Shown here: positions 17,883 to 30,161 of the stretch, in pieces
How the letters are laid out: every line of letters starts with the position of its first letter
How positions within the stretch are numbered: the first letter of the stretch is position 1
Source: Methylobacterium sp. J-030
GTDB taxonomy: Bacteria > Pseudomonadota > Alphaproteobacteria > Rhizobiales > Beijerinckiaceae
Assembly (NCBI RefSeq): GCF_022829545.1
Contig: NZ_JAKSYM010000280.1
Location: forward strand, 1 to 64,000
Direction: 5' to 3'
Length of the DNA stretch: 64,000 bases
Made by a program: the position numbers and the translations under genes
Notes under the pieces: generated by a model
What the model was told of the DNA's origin: nothing
Database searches by the model: none
What the model saw: only the letters and a program-made list of their open reading frames with translations

Positions 17883-18896
17883 ATGACAGATTCCCTCGAT
17901 CTCCTCGTACTCGGCAACGCGATCGTCGACGTGATCGCCCGCGCGGACGACGCTTTCCTGGCCGCGCAGGACGTCACCAAGGGCGCCATGCAGCTCATCG
18001 ACGAGCCCCGGGCGGAGTCGCTGTTCCAGGCCATGGGGCAGACGACGATCGTGTCGGGCGGCTCGGGGGCGAACACAGCCGTGGGCGCGGCGCTCCTCGG
18101 CGCGAAGACCGGCTTCGTCGGCAAGGTGCGGGACGACGAACTCGGCGGCCTGTTCGGCCACGACCTGAAGGCCACCGGCGTCGGCTTCACGGTTCCGGCC
18201 GCGACCGCGGGGCCGGCCACGGCCCGCTGCCTGATCCTGGTGACGCCGGACGGCGAGCGCACCATGAGCACCTATCTCGGCGCCTGCCAGGGCCTCTCGC
18301 CCGACGACGTCGACAAGGCCCTCGTGAGCGCCGCCAGGGTCGTCTACCTCGAAGGCTACCTGTGGGATCCGCCGGCCGCCAAGGACGCGTTCCGCAAGGC
18401 CGCCGAGATCGCCCACCAAGCCGGCAACGCCGTGGCGCTGACCCTGTCGGACGCCTTCTGCGTCGGGCGATACCGCGACGAGTTCCTGGGCCTGATCCGC
18501 GATGGCAGCATCGACATCCTGTTCGCCAACATGGGTGAGCTTCAGAGCCTCTACCAGACCGACGATCCCGAGGCCGCCGTCGCGGCGCTCCGCGACGAGC
18601 GCAACGCCCGAGGCCGGCATCTGCTCGGCCTCGTCACCCGCTCGGCCGACGGCGCCCTGGTGGTGCAGGGCGGCGAGGTCCGCGCCGTCGCGGCGAGCCC
18701 GGTGGGCGCGGTGGTCGACACGACCGGGGCGGGTGACCTGTTCGCGGCCGGGTTCCTGGCCGGCCACGCAAAGGGCCTCGACAACGTCACCAGCGCCCGG
18801 CTCGGCACGCTGGCGGCCGCCGAGGTGATCCAGCACATCGGCGCCCGCCCGCAGACGGATCTGGTCGGCCTCGCCAGGGCGCGCAGGCTGCTCTGA
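17883..18896 (+). CDS. Adenosine kinase-like PfkB-family sugar kinase
   Basis: The 337-aa protein is of the ribokinase/PfkB superfamily. It begins LVLGNAIVDVIARAD, has the substrate-side SGGSGANTA (about 58-66) and the anion-hole motif DTTGAGD at residues 279-285, with Asp285 the predicted catalytic base. It is closest in feel to the alphaproteobacterial adenosine kinases, which phosphorylate adenosine to AMP for purine salvage. Other sugar substrates cannot be excluded. The enzyme would be cytosolic. It is convergent with the chemoreceptor gene, only 6 bp away. Confidence 0.88.
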   Translation: MTDSLDLLVLGNAIVDVIARADDAFLAAQDVTKGAMQLIDEPRAESLFQAMGQTTIVSGGSGANTAVGAALLGAKTGFVGKVRDDELGGLFGHDLKATGVGFTVPAATAGPATARCLILVTPDGERTMSTYLGACQGLSPDDVDKALVSAARVVYLEGYLWDPPAAKDAFRKAAEIAHQAGNAVALTLSDAFCVGRYRDEFLGLIRDGSIDILFANMGELQSLYQTDDPEAAVAALRDERNARGRHLLGLVTRSADGALVVQGGEVRAVAASPVGAVVDTTGAGDLFAAGFLAGHAKGLDNVTSARLGTLAAAEVIQHIGARPQTDLVGLARARRLL

Positions 18897-18902
18897 GCCC
18901 GC

Positions 18903-20585
18903 TCAGGCCGCCCGCACGGTCGCGAGGAAGTGCGTGACCTCGCGGCCGAGATGCTCGGAATGCTGCGTAAGTTCGGACGCCGCAGCGAGGACCTGATCGG
19001 CCGCCGTCCCGGTCTCCCGCGCGGCCTCGGCGACGCCCGTAATGGTGCCGGTCACCTCGCCCGCCCCCTGCGCCGCCTGCGCGACGTTGCGGACGATCTC
19101 CTGCGTGGCCACACCCTGCTGCTCCACCGCGGCGGCGATCTGGGTCGTGACCGCGCGGATCTCCTGGATCCGTCCGCCGATCCGGCCGATCGCCGACACG
19201 GCCTCGCCGGTCGATCCCTGGATCCGGGCGATGTGTTCGCTGATCTCGTCGGTCGCCTTGGCGGTCTGCCCGGCCAGCTCCTTCACCTCCGCGGCCACCA
19301 CCGCGAAACCGCGGCCCGCCTCCCCGGCCCGGGCGGCCTCGATCGTCGCGTTGAGCGCGAGAAGGTTCGTCTGCGCGGCGATGGTGGTGATCATCGTCAC
19401 CACGTCGCCGATCCGCGCCGCAGCCCCGCTCAGATCCTGCACCAGATGGCCGGTGGCGTCGGCCTCCGCGACGGCCGCCTGGGTCAGCGCGGTGGAGTTC
19501 GACACCTGCCGGCCGATCTCGTGGACCGACGAGCCCAGTTCCTCGGCCGCGGAGGCCGCGGTGTTGACGTTGCCGGCGGCGGTCTCGGCCGCGCTGGCGA
19601 CCCGCTTGGACCGGTCGGCCGTCCCGGACGCCGTGGTGGTCATGGCCGCGGCGGTGCGCTGGAGTGCCGAGGCCGCCGCCGAAACCGTGCCGATGATGCC
19701 GCCGACCGCATTCTGGAACGCGTCCGCCATCTGGTGCATGCCCGCCCGGCGCTGCGCATCGGCACCGGCGCGGGCCTGCGCGGCTTCCGCCTCCAGGGCG
19801 CGGGCCCGGATCAGCCCATCCTTGAACACCTGGACGGAGGCCGCCATGACGCCGATCTCGTCGCGTCGCCCGGTGCCGGTGACCGCCACGGCGAGATCGT
19901 CCGCCGCGAGGCGACCCATGATGTCCGACAGGGATCGAATCGGCCGCGCGACCAGGTACCAGACCGCCCAGAGCCCCGCGCCGGTGACCAGCAGGCCGGC
20001 CAGCAGCAGACCGATCGACGCGGTCCAGGCGGTCCGATAGGCCGCGTCGGCCCGTTCCGCGGACAGCCTCGTGCCCTCGGCGTTGACCCGCGCAAGCTCC
20101 GCGAGCGCCTTGAACGTATCGACCAGCGGTTGGCGCGCCGGGGCGATGGCGGCGCGGGCCGCATCGCGGTCCCCATGCTGGAGGGCGGCGACGATCGGGG
20201 CGCGGGCCGCGAGATAGCCTTGCCAGCGCTTCTCGAACACGTCCCAGAGTGCCGCCTCGCGGGGGGAGCCGATCAGGGTGCGATACCGCCGGAACGCCTC
20301 GGGGATCGTCGCGTCTATCTCGACGAGTTCCTGATCGAGATCCTTGTTTTCGCCCGCCTCGACGGCCACGACCTTACGTATGGTCGTCGTGTGATAGCGA
20401 AGGACCAGGAATTGAAGCGCGTTCAGTTCGGTATCTTTCCGCATCCACGTCTGACGGATCTCCGCGGCGGACGATTCGACGGATGCGATCTGTGATAAAT
20501 TCTCGCAGGCCGTCGCGATCAGCAACAGAAAACCGATTAAAGATGGCAACGCCAATTTGAAAGTTACGCCCCGAAGCCAAGTCAT
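18903..20585 (-). CDS. Methyl-accepting chemotaxis protein
   Basis: The ATG behind GGAGAAAGAGCG gives 560 aa. An N-terminal helix (about 10-30) and a second near 190-215 bracket a periplasmic helical sensor; a HAMP segment follows (about 215-265) and a long signalling domain fills the C-terminus. The invariant hairpin tip ([20 protein letters not shown]) is intact. The sensor is of the four-helix-bundle type and too generic to name a ligand. The end (LATVRAA) matches the last residues of the two chemoreceptors at 50205 and 52673, showing a common origin. Confidence 0.92.
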   Translation of the reverse strand: MTWLRGVTFKLALPSLIGFLLLIATACENLSQIASVESSAAEIRQTWMRKDTELNALQFLVLRYHTTTIRKVVAVEAGENKDLDQELVEIDATIPEAFRRYRTLIGSPREAALWDVFEKRWQGYLAARAPIVAALQHGDRDAARAAIAPARQPLVDTFKALAELARVNAEGTRLSAERADAAYRTAWTASIGLLLAGLLVTGAGLWAVWYLVARPIRSLSDIMGRLAADDLAVAVTGTGRRDEIGVMAASVQVFKDGLIRARALEAEAAQARAGADAQRRAGMHQMADAFQNAVGGIIGTVSAAASALQRTAAAMTTTASGTADRSKRVASAAETAAGNVNTAASAAEELGSSVHEIGRQVSNSTALTQAAVAEADATGHLVQDLSGAAARIGDVVTMITTIAAQTNLLALNATIEAARAGEAGRGFAVVAAEVKELAGQTAKATDEISEHIARIQGSTGEAVSAIGRIGGRIQEIRAVTTQIAAAVEQQGVATQEIVRNVAQAAQGAGEVTGTITGVAEAARETGTAADQVLAAASELTQHSEHLGREVTHFLATVRAA

Positions 20586-20719
20586 CGCTCTTTCTCCAAC
20601 GCATCCGCGCCGAAGCCTCGGCATAAGACGATGACAGCGAGCCGTAAACTGTACGTTTGCTGCGCGGCGGTCGATGCAGGGCTGCCCCTCGATTTCGCCG
20701 GCCGTCCGCGCCCGGCCGA

Positions 20720-21703
20720 TCAGGGCCGCAGCAGCACTTTCCCCATCGCCGCCCGGCGGGTCAGCAGTCCGAACGCCTCCGGAAACTCCGCCAGGGGAAA
20801 GGTGCCGTGCACCTGTGCGGTGAGCTTGCCCGCGGCGACCCAGTCGAGCAGCCGACGCTTGTCGGCCCGGTGCGCCTCCGGCTCGCGCTCCAGGAAGGCG
20901 CCCCAGTGGACGCCCTGCACGTCGAGTTCCTTCAGGAGGATCAGGTTCAGCGGCAGCCGCGGGATGGCGCCGGCGGCGAAGCCGACCACGAGGTAGCGCC
21001 CGCGCCAGCCGAGCGCCCGCAGGGCCGGCTCCGCGAAGGCATCGCCGACCGCGTCGTAGACCACGTCGACCCCGCCGCCGGAGATCCGGCGCAGCTCGTC
21101 CTTGAGGGTCGCCGGATCGTAGACCAGGCCCGCCTCGGCCCCGTGTTCACGGGCGACCGCGAGCTTCTCCTCGGACGACGCGCAGGCGATCACCCGGGCG
21201 CCCATCAGCCGGCCGAGTTCCACGGCGGCGAGGCCCACGCCCCCGGAGGCGCCCAGCACCGCAAGCCACTCGCCCGGCTGGAGGCGTGCCCGGTTGGCGA
21301 GCGCGTGGAGCGAGGTGCCGTACGTGATGGTGAGCCCGGCCGCCTGCTCGTCCGGCACCGCGTCCGGCACGGGCGTGAGCCGGCGGGCGTCGATGGCGAT
21401 CCGCTCGGCGCAGCAGCCGTGCCCGGCATGGACGATGACCCGGTCGCCGACCGCGACACCCGAAGCCCCCTCCCCCGCCCCTTCGCCCAGCGCCTCGACC
21501 ACGCCGACGCCCTCGCCCCCCGGTGAGAACGGCAGGGGCGGCTTCACCTGATAGCGGCCGGCCACGATCAGCGTGTCGAAGAAGTTGAGCGCCGCCAGCC
21601 GCATCCGCACAAGGGCCTGGCCCGGCCCCGGGACCGGATCGGGCCGCTCGGCGATCTCCAGATGGTCCGGCCCGTCGAGCCGCGTGCACAGCAGCGCCTT
21701 CAT
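20720..21703 (-). CDS. Zinc-independent quinone oxidoreductase (MDR family)
   Basis: The 327-aa protein has the medium-chain dehydrogenase/reductase layout. An N-terminal GroES-like domain contains [14 protein letters not shown] and [15 protein letters not shown]. The Rossmann fold has the nucleotide motif [15 protein letters not shown]. It lacks the zinc cysteines of alcohol dehydrogenases, which suggests an NADPH:quinone reductase-type activity on quinones or alpha,beta-unsaturated carbonyls. It lies downstream of the hybrid kinase on the same strand, with a 55-bp gap. The enzyme is cytosolic. Confidence 0.88.
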   Translation of the reverse strand: MKALLCTRLDGPDHLEIAERPDPVPGPGQALVRMRLAALNFFDTLIVAGRYQVKPPLPFSPGGEGVGVVEALGEGAGEGASGVAVGDRVIVHAGHGCCAERIAIDARRLTPVPDAVPDEQAAGLTITYGTSLHALANRARLQPGEWLAVLGASGGVGLAAVELGRLMGARVIACASSEEKLAVAREHGAEAGLVYDPATLKDELRRISGGGVDVVYDAVGDAFAEPALRALGWRGRYLVVGFAAGAIPRLPLNLILLKELDVQGVHWGAFLEREPEAHRADKRRLLDWVAAGKLTAQVHGTFPLAEFPEAFGLLTRRAAMGKVLLRP

Positions 21704-21758
21704 GGCGTCTCGTCCTCCCTCGCGTAGTGCGCCGATGAGGCCCGAACCGGCGCCGCGG

Positions 21759-23846
21759 TCAAGCCGTCCCGATCATTTCCCGGATGCGGGCGCCCAGCAC
21801 CTCGACCACGAACGGCTTGGTCATCACCTGCATGCCGGGGGCGAGCTGGCCGTGGCCCAGCACCGTCGCCTCCGCGTAGCCGGTGATGAACAGCACCTTG
21901 AGCCCCGGCCGCGTCTCGCTGCCCGCCTCGGCCATCTGGCGCCCGTTCAGGCCGCCCGGCAGCCCGACATCGGTCACCAGCAGGTCGATGCGCACGTCGG
22001 ATTGCAGCACCTTGAGCCCGGCGACGCCGTCCGACGCCTCGATCGCCGTGTAGCCGAGATCCTCCAGTACCTCGCTCACCAGCATCCGCACGGTCGGCTC
22101 GTCATCGACCACCAGCACGGTCTCCCCCGGGGCGGCCCGGGGCGGCGCGCCGAGCGCGGCCTGCGGATCCTCCTCCGGCGCCGCGCCGCCGTGCCGGGGC
22201 AGGTAGAGGCAGACATCGGTGCCCCGGCCGACCTCCGAGTGGATCCGGACCTGCCCGCCCGATTGCTGGGCGAAGCCGTAGATCATCGACAGGCCGAGGC
22301 CGGTGCCCTGACCCAGCGGCTTGGTGGTGAAGAACGGCTCGAACACCCGCGCGACGATCTCCGGCGGCATGCCGGTGCCGGTGTCGGAGACGCAGAGGGC
22401 GAGATACTGCCCCGGCGGCAGGTCGCGGCGCCGGGCGGCGTCCGAATCGAGCGACGCGTTGGCGGTCGCGATGGCGATCCGCCCGCCCTCCGGCATCGCG
22501 TCCCGGGCGTTGATGCACAGGTTGAGCAGCGCGTTCTCAAGCTGCGGCGGGTCGACCAGGGCCGGCCAGAGGCCGGGCTCGCCCGTGACCTCGACCGCGA
22601 TGGCCGGCCCCACGGTGCGGCGGATCAGCTCCTCCAGGCCGGCGACCAGCCGGTTCACGTCGGTGGGCTTCGGATCCAGGGTCTGGCGGCGCGAGAAGGC
22701 GAGCAGGCGGTGCGTGAGGGCGGCGGCGCGCCGGGTCGCGCCCTGGGCGGCGTTGATGTAGCGGTCGACATCCATCATCCGGTTCTGGCTCAGCCGGGTC
22801 TGGATCAGCTCCAGCGAGCCGGAGATGCCGGCGAGCAGGTTGTTGAAGTCGTGGGCGAGGCCGCCGGTGAGCTGGCCCACCGCCTCCATCTTCTGCGACT
22901 GGCGCAGGGCCTCCTCGGCGGCCGCCAGGGCGTCGGCGCGCTCGCGTTCGGCGGTGAAATCGCGCCCGACCGCGTTGACGATCCCCTCCCCCGGGCGGGC
23001 CGCCCAGCTGATCCAGCGGTAGCTGCCGTCCCGGTGGCGATAGCGGTTGTCGAACCGCGCGAGGCGCTCGCCCGCGGCGAGCTGCCCGGCCCCCGCGGCG
23101 GTGCGCGCCAGATCGTCCGGATGGACGAAATCCATCAGGTTGGTGCCGATCAGCTCGTCCGCCTGCCAGCCCAGCACCTCGGTCCAGGCCGGGTTCACCG
23201 CGGTGATGGTCCCGTCGAACAGGCAGCGCAGCATCATGTCGGAGGAGAGGGTCCACAGGGCGTTGCGGTCGGCGGTGCGCTCCGCGACCTGCTGCGCCAG
23301 GGTGGCGTTGAGGCTGCCGAGTTCCGTGAGCGCGGTCTCGAGCTGGGCCCGGCTCTCGGTGAGCGCGGCGTCGGCCAGCACCCGTCCGGTGGTCTCGTTG
23401 GTGAGGATGAACAGCCCGGCGACCCCGCCCGCGGCATCCAGCACCCGGGAGTACGAGAAGGTCCACCACGTTTCCTGGGCGCCCCGGTCGGTGTCGAGCC
23501 GCCACGGCAGGTCGACGAAGCGCTCCGGCTGTCCCGCCAGGGCGGCGTCGATGATGGGCTTGGCCTGATCCCAGGCATCGGCCCAGACCGCGTCGAACCG
23601 CGCCCCCATGGCCCAGGGGAGCCGCGGCCCCAGCAGCGGAAAGTAGGTGTCGTTGAAGAAGAAGTGGAGATCGGGCCCCCAGGCCAGGATCATCGATTCC
23701 GGCGAGTTGAGCACGAGCGACAGGGCGGAGCGGAACTCCGCCGGCCAGGTCTCCGGGGGGCCGAGGGGATGGCCGGTCCAGTCGCGCGCGCGGATCATGC
23801 GCGCGGCTTCGCCGCCGCCGGCGAGGAAGGCGAGGGGGTCGGTCAC
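21759..23846 (-). CDS. PAS-domain hybrid histidine kinase with C-terminal receiver
   Basis: I start at the GTG that begins [11 protein letters not shown] (695 aa); upstream codons in frame run into the palindromic element and are unlikely to be coding. Order: a PAS-like N-domain (about 20-150, [11 protein letters not shown]), a short coiled coil, a second PAS (about 190-300, [12 protein letters not shown]), H-box [10 protein letters not shown] with His332, ATPase domain ([19 protein letters not shown]), and a receiver (about 575-695) with Asp626 in [11 protein letters not shown]. There are no membrane helices, so it senses inside the cell. The linked response regulator is not in the window. 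Confidence 0.85.
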   Translation of the reverse strand: MTDPLAFLAGGGEAARMIRARDWTGHPLGPPETWPAEFRSALSLVLNSPESMILAWGPDLHFFFNDTYFPLLGPRLPWAMGARFDAVWADAWDQAKPIIDAALAGQPERFVDLPWRLDTDRGAQETWWTFSYSRVLDAAGGVAGLFILTNETTGRVLADAALTESRAQLETALTELGSLNATLAQQVAERTADRNALWTLSSDMMLRCLFDGTITAVNPAWTEVLGWQADELIGTNLMDFVHPDDLARTAAGAGQLAAGERLARFDNRYRHRDGSYRWISWAARPGEGIVNAVGRDFTAERERADALAAAEEALRQSQKMEAVGQLTGGLAHDFNNLLAGISGSLELIQTRLSQNRMMDVDRYINAAQGATRRAAALTHRLLAFSRRQTLDPKPTDVNRLVAGLEELIRRTVGPAIAVEVTGEPGLWPALVDPPQLENALLNLCINARDAMPEGGRIAIATANASLDSDAARRRDLPPGQYLALCVSDTGTGMPPEIVARVFEPFFTTKPLGQGTGLGLSMIYGFAQQSGGQVRIHSEVGRGTDVCLYLPRHGGAAPEEDPQAALGAPPRAAPGETVLVVDDEPTVRMLVSEVLEDLGYTAIEASDGVAGLKVLQSDVRIDLLVTDVGLPGGLNGRQMAEAGSETRPGLKVLFITGYAEATVLGHGQLAPGMQVMTKPFVVEVLGARIREMIGTA

Positions 23847-24309
23847 AAGTGATGAGCGGTACACGTCATGGGCGTATGGCGTATGACTGCCTTTGGCGGC
23901 ATCTCCAAGATGCTGCTCGCGGTTCAAGGATGTCGTTGCCGGGCGCCATCTTTGCGAGCCGAGCGAAGCAACCCGGGGCAGCGGGACATTCGTGAGTGTG
24001 GCGCCGACTGGATGGCTTCGCTCCGCTCGCAAAGTCGGTCGGGCGCAGCTTCGATCCAAGCCGCTTCCCAGAGCCTGAATCCAATCAGCTGAAGCGTGCG
24101 ATCACTGCTCGCGACCCGACCCAGTCGCGGGGAGCGCCGTTTGCGTTTCTCCAAAGCGGTCGTTCGTCGGACCTACGGCAACTTCGGCTCGGGGTGGATT
24201 TCTGCCAGTCCGCTTTCGCGGGCAGATGCATTGAAGCAGACCTAGCTGCGGGGACCACTCACAAGCCATGGCGGCCATTCGGCGCTAAAGCTTATTGGAG
24301 TGAACCTTA
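23847..24309. other. Intergenic gap containing an REP-like element, no gene seen
   Basis: This 463-bp region separates the hybrid kinase start from the hypothetical gene at 24310-24888. It holds the palindromic element 23950-24034. Sequence right of it (about 24035-24309) is less GC-rich than the flanks. Small open frames cross it but none has a ribosome site or a recognisable product; those across the element simply translate the repeat. Confidence 0.55.
23950..24034. repeat. REP-like palindromic intergenic element, copy 2
   Basis: Arms 23950-23974 and 24010-24034 (25 bp) are inverted copies with three mismatches; the left reads TTTGCGAGCCGAGCGAAGC and the right GGCTTCGCTCCGCTCGCAA. The outer arms share the GCGAG/GAAGC blocks with copy 1 at 13494-13581, while the 35-bp centres are unrelated. 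It lies about 100 bp upstream of the hybrid kinase start. Confidence 0.72.
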
Positions 24310-24888
24310 TCAGCGATCCGCTGACACGCTGGCATTGCGCTCGGCCCATGACCGAAACCGGCCGAACCCCCGCGTCGAAATGGAATTGATGCCCTCGGCT
24401 TGATCTGAACTGAACTGATCCGTGATCCGCTTCTGCTCGTTCACGGAGGCATCAAACATAGCCTTTAGATCAACCGTGTATTGGATGTTCACCCCGTCTG
24501 CCTCGTGTTCGCTGCGCGAGATGAGGCCATTCCAGCCACCTGGGCTGATGGACAGTCGATCAGTCCCAATCCATCGCACAAGAGGCTCATCGTCCTCTTG
24601 TCTGAATATAATGACTTCATCATTTGTATGTCGGTCATTCCCGCGTAGGGCTACACGATAGCTGTTCGATGCTCCACCTGGAGGTCCACAGAAAGAATGA
24701 TAGATGCGCGCCAAGTGCCGCTTGTCCGGTGACGCTATATCCGAAGCGATGGCTCCTGGTTCGCACCACTTATCATCACAGACAATCAATGAGCAGGTAC
24801 CGCGCACTATGACGTAGAGAAATGCGGCGAAGAATAGCGCTCCTGCGAGTGTTGCGAGCGCCAGGGTCCTGATAGCCGCTTTCAGCAC
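24310..24888 (-). CDS. Membrane-anchored hypothetical protein in a less GC-rich islet
   Basis: The GTG I chose gives 192 aa: a hydrophobic helix (about 8-30, LALATLAGALFFAAFLYVIV), then a polar domain with paired cysteines (C36, C41, C46) and a segment SPDKRHLARIYHSFCGPPGG. An in-frame start further upstream exists but would add a basic, low-complexity leader. Visible GC is lower than in the neighbours, suggesting acquisition. No family is recognised. It is probably inner-membrane anchored with its domain outside the cytoplasm. Confidence 0.5.
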   Translation of the reverse strand: MLKAAIRTLALATLAGALFFAAFLYVIVRGTCSLIVCDDKWCEPGAIASDIASPDKRHLARIYHSFCGPPGGASNSYRVALRGNDRHTNDEVIIFRQEDDEPLVRWIGTDRLSISPGGWNGLISRSEHEADGVNIQYTVDLKAMFDASVNEQKRITDQFSSDQAEGINSISTRGFGRFRSWAERNASVSADR

Positions 24889-25048
24889 CCGCAAATCCCT
24901 AGCGTGTGGCCTTCGCCTCCCGCCCCGAGCCAACTTTGCCGGACAGTTGATTAAGGGCGGCTTTCGGGATGCGCCAGTTGCGCTCCGCGCGGCCGACAAG
25001 GGTCGGTAGCAGGCCGTCCGCTCCGCCGGCGGGGCAGCTTCGAGGTAG

Positions 25049-25489
25049 TCAGTCCTTCTCGATGACGGACACCTTGCCGTCCCGCTCCACGATGGCGACG
25101 GCGACCTTCTCCAGGTCGTCCAGTCCCTGCTGGCGCGCCGCAGTGCGAACGTCAGCCTGCTGCATCCGCAAGCGTCGCATGTTGGTCTCGTCCCAATCGC
25201 CGTCGCGGTAGACCACGATAGGGGTGCCGTCGACGATTCGTTCGAACCAGACGAAGCGCAGCTTCAGCCACGACACCGAGACGTGCATTAGCCCCACGGC
25301 GAACAGTGCACTCATTGCCCCAGTGAACGAGTGGTCATCACCCAGGATGGCGCTGACGCTCAGGCCGCCGAACAAGAATAGCACAACCATGTCGATGGGT
25401 GCCTGCTGGCTGGCAGTGCGCCGCCCAATCAGCCGGATGACGAACAGGACGATAAGGTAGGCGATCGCAGCCTTCAGGACGGTGTTCAT
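25049..25489 (-). CDS. DUF421 (YetF-like) membrane protein
   Basis: The 146-aa product starts at the ATG two bases after the upstream stop codon. Two or three helices (about 5-25, 30-50, 55-75) are followed by a cytoplasmic domain with GTPIVVYRDGDWDETNMRR, the DUF421 signature, and a C-terminal alpha/beta half. It has the short form of the family with three helices and one soluble subdomain. The function of DUF421 is unknown, although homologues in Bacillus are linked to spore and envelope properties. It is the second gene of a two-gene operon. Confidence 0.8.
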   Translation of the reverse strand: MNTVLKAAIAYLIVLFVIRLIGRRTASQQAPIDMVVLFLFGGLSVSAILGDDHSFTGAMSALFAVGLMHVSVSWLKLRFVWFERIVDGTPIVVYRDGDWDETNMRRLRMQQADVRTAARQQGLDDLEKVAVAIVERDGKVSVIEKD

Positions 25490-25491
25490 GG

Positions 25492-25986
25492 CTACGGCAC
25501 CGCGTACTGAGACCAAGACAGCATCTCGCCGGCATCGAGGCGGGCGGTGAGGTTCACCCCGCCGCGAAAGGCCGGCGAACCGGTGAACCGAATGAGCGCG
25601 TGGCTCTGGCCGGCCTGCACCGGGAACACCAGGCGAATGCCACCGCCAGCGACCTCCCAGGTCGCCGGCCGGGGCGTGATGCTCTCTAGGCCGAACTGGT
25701 CGACAAGATCCTTGGCAATGGTGACCGCGACCTTGTCGCCGCCCGGCGGAACCCGGGTATCGAAGCGGATGATCGTCGGCGCCCCGAAACGTACCACTGG
25801 CTCATAGCGGATGCTGATAGACCCATCGGCATTGGTGAGGCTCCGCTCGCTGAACGGTCCGTGCCCTAGCAGGCCGGCGGCGCAGACCAGCACGAAGCCG
25901 AGCATGGCGAAACGCCCTGCCAACTCGGCCTTCCGCCACCGCTCCTCGAAGGCCGGGTAGAACCCATTCGCGATCTCCTGCGACAT
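25492..25986 (-). CDS. Single-pass membrane protein co-transcribed with DUF421
   Basis: The ATG at 25986 gives 164 aa: a cytoplasmic N-terminus, one transmembrane helix (about 24-42, FAMLGFVLVCAAGLLG) and an extracytoplasmic beta-rich domain (about 50-164, VRFGAPTIIRFDTRVPPGGD). The stop lies two bases before the DUF421 start, a strong operon signal. The partner of such short DUF421 proteins is often a protein of this plan. No ribosome site is clear, so an upstream start is possible. No named domain was recognised. Confidence 0.68.
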   Translation of the reverse strand: MSQEIANGFYPAFEERWRKAELAGRFAMLGFVLVCAAGLLGHGPFSERSLTNADGSISIRYEPVVRFGAPTIIRFDTRVPPGGDKVAVTIAKDLVDQFGLESITPRPATWEVAGGGIRLVFPVQAGQSHALIRFTGSPAFRGGVNLTARLDAGEMLSWSQYAVP

Positions 25987-26300
25987 CGGCGGGTCGTCGT
26001 GGATGACTTCCAAGGCGGTCTCACTTCCTTCCCGCCAATTAGGCCCCAGAGCCAGTTGCGCTGTCGAGACTCCAAGAGTGTTGGCTAGGTCGGGTTCCAC
26101 CCCAGCAGCCGCTCGGCTGCGAAAAGCATCTGAACGAATGGCCGCTTTCGGGAAGCGCCGAACACGGTCTGCCCGGCCGGGTTGGGTCGTAAGCGTGCAC
26201 TGGGGCGATATCCACTTCCGTCGATTACTGCCCGGAAGGAGACCGGCGGAAAACCACCCATCTCGGACATCGCATTGCCCAAGCAGATTAAATTCCAACC
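25987..26300. other. Gap between the DUF421 operon and polA, nothing convincing
   Basis: About 314 bp separate the DUF421 operon from the polA stop. It contains short open frames but none with a ribosome site; the frame extending upstream from the DUF421 partner reads through it without a credible start. Composition is intermediate and no hairpin repeat is seen. It could be decayed coding sequence belonging to the islet, which I cannot prove. Confidence 0.4.
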
Positions 26301-29441
<3,141 letters not shown>

Positions 29442-29463
29442 GGGCTCAGGCGGCTCGGGGCGA

Positions 29464-29823
29464 TCAGGGGTCGGGCGCGCGGTCCAGCTCAACGCGGCAG
29501 GCCGCGACGAGAACGGGCAAGCGCTCGTGGACGGTCCGCCAGACGATGTCCAGCTTGACCCCATGATAGCCGTGACGAAAGACATTCCCGATGGTGGCGA
29601 TGTCGCGCCAGGGCACATCCGGATGGCGCTCGCGCATCGCGTCGGTGAGGCGCCGGCTCGCCTCCGAGACGATCTCCAGGCAGCGCACCACGGCGTAATT
29701 GGTCCGCAGGTCCGCCACGAAGGCCTCGAACGTCATGCCGGCGATAAAGCGCTGGGCGGCATCGGCGTTGTCGATGATGTCCTCGCAGGCGGCCAGCGCC
29801 CGTTCAGAAGGCGGAAACGGCAT
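29464..29823 (-). CDS. hepT: HepT-like HEPN toxin (DUF86)
   Basis: The 119-aa protein has the DUF86/HEPN fold with NYAVVRCLEIVSEASRR and, C-terminal, a GNVFRHGYHGV segment that contains the HxY motif. HepT proteins are RNases in MntA-HepT systems; MntA modifies the Tyr of RX4HXY. Here the arginine five residues before the His is Gly and an Arg sits at -1, a variant also known in other HepT proteins, so RNase activity is not certain. It overlaps the antitoxin gene by 20 bp, a typical co-translation arrangement, and follows it. Confidence 0.82.
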   Translation of the reverse strand: MPFPPSERALAACEDIIDNADAAQRFIAGMTFEAFVADLRTNYAVVRCLEIVSEASRRLTDAMRERHPDVPWRDIATIGNVFRHGYHGVKLDIVWRTVHERLPVLVAACRVELDRAPDP

Positions 29824-30100
29824 CGACCTCGGCCTTCTGACGCACGCGCGGCTTCAGGCTTTCCCGATCGGCCACGTCGACCGGAACCGGGAACAGATCG
29901 TCGATGAAGCGGCACAGGCCCGCATACGCGAAGAGGTCGCGGACGCGCTCCGGGTCGATCTCGATCATCACGTCGAGATCGCTATCCGCCTGTGCCTCGC
30001 CACGGGCGACGGAGCCGAACAATGCCGCGTGCAGCACCCCGCGGCGGCGCAGCTCCGCCTCGTTGGCGCGCAGGATGTCGAGGGCAGCGAGCTTGTCCAT
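29804..30100 (-). CDS. mntA: MntA-like nucleotidyltransferase antitoxin
   Basis: The 98-aa protein has the minimal nucleotidyltransferase motif GSx10DxD: GSVARGEAQADSDLDV, with a third Asp in VPVDVAD. Proteins of this size neutralise HepT toxins by adding AMP units to the toxin's tyrosine. The gene comes first and its 3' end overlaps hepT by 20 bp. The start ATG is followed by DKLAALDIL. The pair lies between polA and udgX. Confidence 0.85.
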   Translation of the reverse strand: MDKLAALDILRANEAELRRRGVLHAALFGSVARGEAQADSDLDVMIEIDPERVRDLFAYAGLCRFIDDLFPVPVDVADRESLKPRVRQKAEVDAVSAF

Positions 30101-30161
30101 TGTGGTGGGACCACAGAGAATCGGCTCCGATCAGCATAGCAGAACCGAGCGCCGTAAAGGA

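Noticed and set aside
21573..23852. 759-codon frame on the plus strand opposite the hybrid kinase
   Set aside because: Shadow frame; the minus strand has complete PAS, kinase and receiver motifs.
23847..24059. N-terminal extension of the PAS hybrid kinase
   Set aside because: The in-frame codons translate the palindromic element and have no homology-like pattern; the start was placed at the GTG at 23846.
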